Assembly (NCBI GenBank): GCA_911728455.2 | Contig: OU452225.1 | Location: 20,370,495 to 20,434,494 of the forward strand | Length of the DNA: 64,000 nucleotides | Source of the DNA: Marthasterias glacialis | Taxonomy: Eukaryota > Echinodermata > Asteroidea > Forcipulatida > Asteriidae | Direction of reading: 5' to 3' | In this document: piece by piece, positions 56,631-64,000 of the stretch | Layout of the letters: every line of letters starts with the position of its first letter | How positions within the stretch are numbered: the stretch's first letter is position 1 | Notes under the pieces: generated by a model | Seen by the model: only the letters and a program-made list of their open reading frames with translations | Database searches by the model: none | What the model was told of the DNA's origin: nothing | Position numbers and translations under genes: made by a program

Positions 56631-56833
56631 CAGAGCTGTGTATTGAGAGAGTTGCGACATGAACAGACTAGTTTTCTTTGGTCATGTGGTTGCTGGACGC
56701 CATTTTTGGTCTAAATGTAGCACAACCCAATAAGCAGTCTAGTCTGGGACCCTGTGTGCCCACTTGCATTTTTATTTTGACTAAAAGAGATTCTAATCGC
56801 AAGTTGTCGCAACTCCCCAAATACACAGCTCTG
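56631..56833. mobile_element. 203-bp MITE with GTTGCGACA arms
   Basis: The left arm CAGAGCTGTGTATTGAGAGA...GTTGCGACA and the right arm (inverse CAGAGCTGTGTATTTGGGGA...GTTGCGACA) form about 29-bp inverted ends with four mismatches. No coding capacity. Confidence 0.75.
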
Positions 56834-56991
56834 CTAGCCTCTCCCCATTTTATTCATCATCCATGATAACATTACACCTACACATGCATCTTTAATAAAT
56901 ACAAAATTAAGTAATATTTCTTACATCTGATAAAACTAGTTTTTATACCAAAAGTTTACTTTAGTTTTATTTGTTTATCACCAAGTAAAAT

Positions 56992-57004
56992 GGGGGGGGG
57001 GGGG
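56992..57004. repeat. Poly(G) run of 13
   Basis: An uninterrupted G13 in AT-rich sequence. Confidence 0.85.
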
Positions 57005-59430
57005 TCATTCTGATCTTTGAACACACTGATTTAACTATGTTCACTGCAACTGAGATAATTATTTCATATTTTTCTTATCACAGTTCAAGTATTAAACGAT
57101 AAGTTTCTGAAACAAGGCTGCTTTTTCGCACGGCTTAATAGACGCACCAATTCTGTTTAAAGTGCAAATTATCGTTCATCTCTGCAGCGCCCGTTTATAA
57201 AAACCAATACCGATAATTCGTTTCACCGACGGTACTCGCGATTTTATTAACTTGTGATAGTCTTATTTATAATTTTCCTTTACAATTTCATTCCATTTAT
57301 TTTATAATAAAATATTTGTAATAATAATTTATCGTTATTATATTACTTTCTACATTGGAAAGACATTCAATTCGGTGTAAGTCTGTTGTTAACAAAGACA
57401 AAGTTTCAAATTCTTGTTAGTGATGTGCAAAATAACATGTACAGTTAATTTCCAACATTAACTTTTCAAAGACAGTTAACGATTGTAAAAGTACATGGCA
57501 AGAATAGCAAGTATATTTATTATTTGCATATTTACATATTATTCATTTATTTATTTTATATATTATTTGTTTATTTAGTTATTTTTATTTGTTTTTGTAA
57601 TAAAGAAAATACCACTTGAACTCCGAGTTTAGATCATCAAGTTTCAAGTAACTCATGTAACAGATATATAATAACAATAAAAATAAATCATAGTGTTAGA
57701 AAAGTTTGAAGAGAATATAATGTTAGATAATTTGAGAATAATTTGTTTCACTGAGAATAAAATTAGAAAGTGATCCATTGGTGATAGTTTCATTGTATTT
57801 TTACCCATAATTAACTTAAAAAGGAGTAAATGTACGTGTACATGTAGGCCTAACTTATTCAACAGAACTGGAATTAAGAGCCACCCACCTTGAGCGCTAC
57901 AACTTGTTTCACATAAAATAAAACATAATATTCTACATGTAGGCCTGATCTATGCTCACTAATTATTAAGTTCATTTGAGTGGAAGTTTTTATTAATGTT
58001 ACTTATCATAACAGTTTGAACTGTTGAGAATTATTTGTTTTATTGAGAAGTTAGAAAGTTATCCATTGGTAATAGTTTCATTGGTGTCATTAATTATCAT
58101 TCACAAAACCAGTAAATCTACAAACTTATTCAGCAGAACTAGAATTAAGAGGATATGTGCTCACTGATTATAAAGTTCATACCATTTTTTGTTATAGTAA
58201 AGTTAAGTAAGAGTAATAGTTAAGAACAATTAATCAACATGTAGGCCTAACTTATGTAAGAGGGCTTGAACCCAAAGGAACCACCCACCTAAGTGATATA
58301 AAAGTAGCCTTTTCAAATAATTATAGACAAATAACATAATATTAACTATTAATTTGCTATTTTTTACCGTCATTGTATGTAATAAAATGGACCTTAAAGT
58401 AGACCCCAATTCCCAACATTAATTTCTTTTTGTCTCACCTGCTACCCCTACAAAATACAAGTGAATTCATTAAATGAACAGTATAAAAATAAAAGATACT
58501 ACTACTTATAAAGGGAAAGTCCTAAGCACTAGTTGTATTTTACATAAAAAAAACTGACTCAGATGTCAGCATAGAGTTGATCATTGTTATGTTTAAGTTA
58601 GTTCTTAAAAAAAACATTTCATTGTAGTTAGTATTGTAAAATGTATAGTTATTCAAATTTGAAACATAGACTTGTCCGAATTAGAACAATGTTGATTTAA
58701 TTTATATTTGTAATTTTGTCTCATAAATGTTGACTAGTTCATCAATATTTACCAATGTTATCATTGCATTTAGCTGGGTTAACACAATAATAGGATTTAA
58801 TTATTTAATGTTAGTAGAAGACACTTCAGTACTTTATCACATATATTGTCAAATTCATGAACTACGATCATAACATAGTACATATATTATTAGACGAAGA
58901 ATGGATTCATTTTATAGCAAGTAATTCAACTTAGTGCAAATAAAATCTTGTATGTTTTATCATGAATTTTTTAACATATATACTGTAATTTGTCTTCTGA
59001 TTAATATAGCAATGTGCTACTTGTAATTCAGTCATTTGTTTTTAGTCATTTTCATTAAATCATAGAAGTTATTTATTTTCAGATGTTAGTGTAATCTTAA
59101 TTGATAATTAAGAATAAGTTGCTTTGTAAATCAAACTTCCCTAATTACAAATCATTTATATATATTTTTTTATAATATTAACTGTTTATATTATTTTATT
59201 ACTATTAATTCATTTTTATTAATCCCCCATCTTTGTAACTTTTTGGTTACTGGAAAACTATTTCCCCTCAGTCTAACCTTCTCCATAATCACATTTTTTT
59301 ATGCGGTTCGGTATTTTTATATACGTTATGTAATTTTGTTTATGTTTATTGTCATACTCAGAAATTTTGTAATCAGAGCATATGTCTGTGAATTTTTACG
59401 GGTCTTATGGACCAACAATTACGCGCTCTA
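57005..59430. other. AT-rich gene desert
   Basis: Very AT-rich with homopurine/homopyrimidine patches. Frames of up to 69 codons are low-complexity. I see no repeat family, RNA gene or splice-bounded block. Confidence 0.55.
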
Positions 59431-59435
59431 AATAC

Positions 59436-59455
59436 AGATATTGCTCGCAATATCT
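59436..59455. repeat. Perfect 9-bp hairpin
   Basis: AGATATTGC, TC, GCAATATCT: a perfect inverted repeat with a 2-base loop, at the transition from the AT-rich desert to the retrotransposon remains. Function unknown. Confidence 0.6.
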
Positions 59456-59709
59456 TTAACGCGCGGTGACTTTATGTCCGTCCGGCTCACACTCTAACGC
59501 ATCGGCAGCCGCCTCGTTTCAGATTTTATTGTAACCTCGTTTATTACCAAAAAATAAATCTTCCCCAGTTAGATCAGTGTGGTTTGGGTCTCACTTAAAT
59601 ACTTACTGGTACAGCCACTACTTATGCATACTTCCCTACTGGCAGGTACAATAACCCTAAGATTTACACACATTGACGCTAAGATTTACACACACAATGG
59701 CGCCCCCTA

Positions 59710-60290
59710 CTGATCTATCCTTGATACTCCAGCACGTCAGGTGAAGACTCTGGGCAGCTGGATGCAGAAGAACCGACCCAGGTTGGAAGAGAATGTCCAA
59801 CCTCACTAGGACCAAGAGTTTGACAAACCTCAGGAACCACGGTTGCTGAGGCCAAGGCAGTGCTATGAGGAGGATCCTGCAAACCTCTTGCTCTATTATG
59901 GTTAGAACTCTTGGGATGAGGGAGAAGGGCGGAAATGTTTAAGTCCAACTGAACCAACAACGTATCAGTCTGCCATGCATTGGGATCAGGGGCCCTCATG
60001 CAGACCGGCAGTTGATTGTTGCTAGAAGTAGCAACCAGGTCTACAAGGGTATGATGAATCAGTTGAGAATATTCACTGAACCACCGGGGAAGTAGGGTCC
60101 ACTCTGTAGGGACAACACAGCCACTCCCGCCCCCTTTGTTGTCCTCTCTCAGAATATGGACTGCTGACAGAGCAATATTGTGTTGTATGCATCAGTGAAG
60201 GTGGCAAGGGCACCTCCCCTACCCTAGCCGGAGAGTGACGCTTCCATCGTGATAGTGAGACGGAGGGGGCTGTCAAAAGGACTGACCCCT
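59710..60290 (-). pseudogene. DIRS-like RNase H / C-terminal polyprotein remnant
   Basis: On the minus strand, pieces read PTEWTLLPRWFSEYS, then VDLVAT...NNQLPVC and RAPDPNAWQTD. This is the series typical of DIRS retrotransposons after the reverse transcriptase (a PTEWSL-like motif, a VDLFAT-like motif, then PDPLAWAVDAL-like). The pieces lie in more than one frame. The tyrosine recombinase expected further downstream is not visible, so the element is truncated at this side. Confidence 0.65.
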
Positions 60291-60422
60291 CTTAAGGTTT
60301 TCAGCAGTCTGCCACCAGTAACGGTATGGAATCAGCCAAGGTATGGTCCGTACCAAGTGGTTGATTTAGTGTCGGCTTGGTTGGAAGACTGATAACAGAT
60401 GCAGCTGGATTGACAACATGGG

Positions 60423-61110
60423 TCATCTGCAGAAATCCACCAGGCCCACCATGCTGGCCATGAGGCCCAGCAGTTTTAGCCAAGCTTGAGCTGGTGCCAG
60501 CGTTGCTGGTAGGAGTGCGACACATTGTCTTAAATACACTCGTTCCTCTGTTGGGACGGCTCTGCCTGAAAGGAAGTCGAGCCTTGCCCCCAGGAAAACC
60601 TGCATCTGTGAGGGAACAGGATGCAACTTCTTGGTATTGATGATAAAGCCGAAGTTGGTTGCTAGTTCCCTCGTTTATTCAATCACTGTTGCCTCGTAAG
60701 ACTGTCCTACAATAATCCAATCATCAAGGTACATGAATACTGTGACCCCTTGTTTCCGTAGCACCACTCCAATTTCCTTCACTACCCGGGTGAATACCAT
60801 GGGGGAGGTGGAATGTCCGAATGGGAGTGCTGTGAACTCAAAAGTTCTTTTGTTGCAAAGGAAACATGCAAGTCCAGAATCGCCGTCCACAATTGTCCGT
60901 TGATGGACTCGAAAATACTTTTCAGAAAGGACATGGTCGGATAAACTTCTGGAGGCTTAGAGGCTTCATGTGCCAGTCTCAGTCTTTTAGAACCAGAAAG
61001 AAGGTTGACATGAATCCTTGCCTGTTTGGGTCTCCCCCTGTCAAAACCACCCCAATGGCTCAGTTGAATAAGGATCTGATTTCCTTTTCCAGTGAGTGGG
61101 ATTTTGTTAA
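60423..61110 (-). pseudogene. DIRS-like reverse transcriptase remnant
   Basis: In minus-strand order: EKEIRSLFN, GFMSTFFLVLK, KFIRPCPF, then FEFTALPFGHSTSPMVFT, the catalytic MYLDDWIIVG, and VPSQMQVFLGARLD with LLGLMAS. The fingers-palm-thumb order and the YLDD box fit DIRS-type reverse transcriptases. In-frame stops and at least two frameshifts separate the pieces, so it is inactive. It continues into the RNase H-like remnant. Confidence 0.8.
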
Positions 61111-61412
61111 GTCGGACAGGACTTGCGTCTGACAGTCAGAATTGGGGGTGGAGGGGGAGTGCTTGTTAACTCCAATGCCTAAAAACCACGATTGATTGTT
61201 TCGAGCATCCCCTGAGCAGAGGTCACTTATGCCAAGGACTCTATACAGAAGTGGAGGCAGCCCCCCATGGGCCATATCCATCAGTGAGAGGCCGCCTCAA
61301 GCCACTCACATCATTTGAGCCAGCCCCTGGGATATCAAGGGGTCAGCCTGCAGGGGCTGAGGCTCCGTTGTGACTCCAGTAAAAGGTTGAGTTTGAGTTT
61401 TACCAGTAAAAG

Positions 61413-61765
61413 GTTGAGTACTTTCCCCGAGTTATGTGGAAAAATTTCACATGCATATTACTCAGGTGGCATTCAAACCCATGACCGTTGCCAAGTTCTA
61501 GGGCAGATGTCTTACCACTAGACTACCAAGCTTGCCCGATAGCTAGAGGTAGTTTGAATCCTACATTTTAGCAGAGGGTACCGCAACAATTCAAAAAGAT
61601 GTTAAATATGCATTGGGGATAAAGAATATTATTTGTGTTTTAACAATGCAATGATGTGTTAAGCACTGCATAAATACAAAGTACTTCTCCCACAAGTCCT
61701 GTAAAAAAAAATTCCACAGGCATATTACTTGGGTGAGATTCGAACCCGGTGAGATAGGTTCAATT
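61413..61765 (-). mobile_element. Diverged SINE of the nested-hAT family
   Basis: Shares with the SINEs at 33605/40841/48894 the TACCACTAGACTACCAAGC tRNA-like head, the TTAGCAGAGGGTACCGCAAC body and two GTGGAAAAA/CCTGTAAAAAAAAA terminal-repeat copies. A second partial head (GGTTCGAATCTCACCC on the minus strand) follows at about 61735. It interrupts the DIRS-like remains, so it inserted after them. Confidence 0.65.
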
Positions 61766-61769
61766 GCCA

Positions 61770-63620
61770 AGGCACCCCGCCTGGGTGTTGGCCTGATGAT
61801 GTCATGGCCATTAGCGAGGCAGAAACATCACATGAACAACCTGTAAACAGTCAGCCCTTGACAAAGTTATTCGGACGATGTTTGTTGCCCCTGTGTGATT
61901 CGCCTGTTGAACGCTCCAAACTGGAAGAGGAGCGGTGGCGGGGACAATAGCCTGTTCTATCATTTTATAGCCACAGGTTGAGTCCAAAGACAACTCAGTA
62001 GACACTATTGGTCTAGGAACACCTGATGCTAGTCCAGACGAGTGAGTCATGCCCAACATCGTCAGAGCCCCACTCTGACCAGTGAATAGCACTGTACACC
62101 CAGGGGAATTGAGCGAGTGTTTCATGGCCCGTCTGCCCCATATAGGAGCCCATCCCAAACCCACATGGAGCCGAGAGGAAACGGTTGCTAAGAAGCATTC
62201 ATGGTGGGTGCAACGCGGCCCGTAAACGGGTCGTGTTCAATTTGCCACTTCCTGCTTTTCTTTTTGGAACTATAAGTCCCGGCACAAGATGAATTTTTGG
62301 TTCCATCCTTTATACCAGGACAACTTTCTTGTTGTTGTTGGCCAGTATCGTCTGATACACTGGTCGGGATTAAAGACTAGATAGCATTTCCTCTCCGACC
62401 AACGGAACTACCAGCACTCGGGGCCTCTAGCAGTACCGAGTGCTGAGCGAGGGGCTGATGCAGTGGCAGGATATTGTCACAGGTACAGTCTCTGAGGAAT
62501 TGGCTCGTCCTGGGGAAAGTAAATTTTCCTCTGTAATGGCGAGTCTCATCTCTTTGTTGCCAGTTAAAGGTTGGGTTTGAGTGTGTGACCCATCCCCGTT
62601 AGCAGCACGGTCCAAAAAACTACCACAGGTATCTTAAATGGCTGATGTCAGGGAATCCTGAACGTAGGTTTAGCTGTGGATTTCGTAGCCCGTTTAGTTG
62701 TGGTCACTGTGAAGATTTCTTTTTAATAGATTCATCCTTACAGTTGCCTCAGTCGTTGTGCTCTGGCTTCCATTGATTCTTGAAATTTACCAGCATAACG
62801 GTCCAAGCCCATAAGTGGTAATGTTTCAATGCATTTGCGAGCTCTTTCCAATGTAAGGAACAGTGCATCCCTCTATGCGATGTAGTTGCCAGTGTAGAGA
62901 CATGTTTGAACTGATCGAGTACCACACGTAATCCCTGGTTCAGGCAGTGAAACACTGCAGTCAGGAGATCAGCCGGGACAATTGAATGTTCTTCACAGTC
63001 CAAAGCTCGATTTTTTCGTGAGGTAAAGGAGGAAGGACGATGAACGAATCACAAAAAGGGACACCTCATCGGCCTTTTTCTGAACACCTCAAATTGACCT
63101 CTAGTCCGGTCAGCCAAGTTCAAGCAAGTAGAAAAGCCATTGGCTGCCAGTTTATCTGGAACATTTGGTGCTGTGGAAAAACTGCTCAAATTCCGCTGTG
63201 GAAAAACAAGTATAAGAGAGCTCATGTCTCTTGAATGTTTTCCACTTTGTCTCACCTTGTGTTGACATTCACATTCTATGCAACATCTGGTCAAGCAGCA
63301 ACACGGGAAAAACTTGTATGTTGCCGCCTCCGATCCTGAACTCATTTTACGTCTGGAATTTTTGCATTCTAGGGGGGGCGGGATACCCGAGAGATGGCAT
63401 TTGCAAAACCTGAACCATATCCTATTGTACCAGGTGCAGCTCTGTCTCAGCTATAGATGACCACTACATCTGCAATCACTTCATCATTGGCGTCTGTTAA
63501 GGTACGAGAGGGACAAGTTGACCCCTGTGATTGAGCAGGAAGGACGAATTGACACTGATGGATGAGCAAGCCCCAGCTGTGTGGATCCAACACAGCGGTC
63601 AGATCCGAGGGGCCCTCCCT
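61770..63620 (-). pseudogene. Probable 5' (gag-like) part of the DIRS-like element
   Basis: Several minus-strand frames (up to 117 codons) lie upstream of the reverse transcriptase remnant with similar GC content and no other assignment. One (62749-63003) has a helical, charged composition fitting a gag-like region. DIRS gag is poorly conserved, so this rests on position and composition only. Confidence 0.35.
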
Positions 63621-63774
63621 CCAGTGAGGGGGATCACCCCCAAAACCAAGAATGACTTGGACAGGTGAATGCTCAGTGTGGGAGGGGATGCTGGAGCACA
63701 GCTACTTGTGATTGGCAAATCCTGTAGGTTTTGAGTAATGCAGTGTGGTCAAGTAGAGACCAGGGGGCTGAGGA

Positions 63775-64000
63775 CAAATATTATTTGTGTTTTACCCATA
63801 CATTGATGTGGGTGTTAAGCACTGTATACTCAGTACTATCCCAGAGTCCTGTGAAAAAATTCACATCCATATTACTCGCGTGGGATTCAAACCACAATCT
63901 TGCCCGGTAGCTAGATGCAGTTTGAATTCTATATTTTAGCAGAGGGTACTGCAATTATTGTAATAGATGTTGAGTTTGCATCTGGGATAGAAACATTATT
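63775..64000 (-). mobile_element. SINE of the nested-hAT family, cut by window end
   Basis: AAGCACTGTATACTCAGTAC, GTCCTGTGAAAAAATTCAC, a B-box remnant GGTTTGAATCC and the TTAGCAGAGGGTACTGCA body match the family at 61413 and 33605. The A-box part is deleted (TCAAACCACAATCTTGCCCG). Confidence 0.6.

Noticed and set aside
59240-59700. LTR next to the retrotransposon remains
   Set aside because: An AATAAA and a GC-richer patch are present, but no matching second copy or TG...CA ends could be found in the window.

Overview
This is a stretch of animal nuclear DNA with introns, and almost all of it is repetitive. No stretch reads as an intact, recognisable host protein gene. The signs are AT-rich sequence with scattered AGGCCTA words, interstitial TTAGGG-type telomere repeats (seen as CCCTAA), several tRNA-derived SINEs with pol III A and B boxes, many small inverted-repeat DNA transposons, DIRS-like retrotransposon remains, and blocks bounded by clean polypyrimidine-AG acceptors and GTATG donors. 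Together they suggest a marine invertebrate deuterostome, most likely an echinoderm. That placement is inference, held at moderate confidence.

Layout. 1-6.2 kb: a 2.79 kb direct segmental duplication whose inner repeat ends in CCCTAA tracts (subtelomere-like), with a tRNA-derived SINE in each copy. 6.2-9.6 kb: old local duplications and a hairpin tandem repeat. 9.88 kb: one candidate coding first exon. 10.8-14.2 kb: a 3.4 kb element with 13-bp inverted ends, packed with AACGTT palindromes and a 60/120-bp tandem array. 14.5-21.9 kb: a cluster of inverted-repeat elements (a GACCCAGT MITE family, a GATTGGTAATAG MITE, a PIF/Harbinger-like 1.3 kb element, a 600-bp TACTTCGTG element) and a SINE.

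22.56-51.9 kb is the main feature: four head-to-tail copies (A-D) of a roughly 7-kb unit. Each unit carries the same ordered set of exon-like blocks E1-E5, plus a probable E6. They have strong plus-strand splice signals but no shared open frame; E2, E4 and E5 are closed in all three frames. E2, E3 and E4 are related to one another. E1 carries a 62-bp minisatellite and E3 a 92-bp repeat, neither a multiple of 3, and both differ greatly in copy number among units. Introns hold hAT-like elements with 8-bp target duplications, a SINE nested in the hAT copies of B-D, and an unnamed repeat in both orientations. Shared and private insertions show that A split off first and that B, C and D arose by later amplification. 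The simplest reading is a tandemly amplified, spliced noncoding RNA locus.

52-59.7 kb is AT-rich and gene-poor, with short tandem duplications, a C-rich minisatellite at 54.9-55.6 kb, a convergent pair of tRNA-like sequences at 55.8-56.0 kb, homopolymer tracts and one MITE. 59.7-63.6 kb holds a broken DIRS-like retrotransposon on the minus strand, interrupted by a SINE; another copy of that SINE runs off the end of the window.
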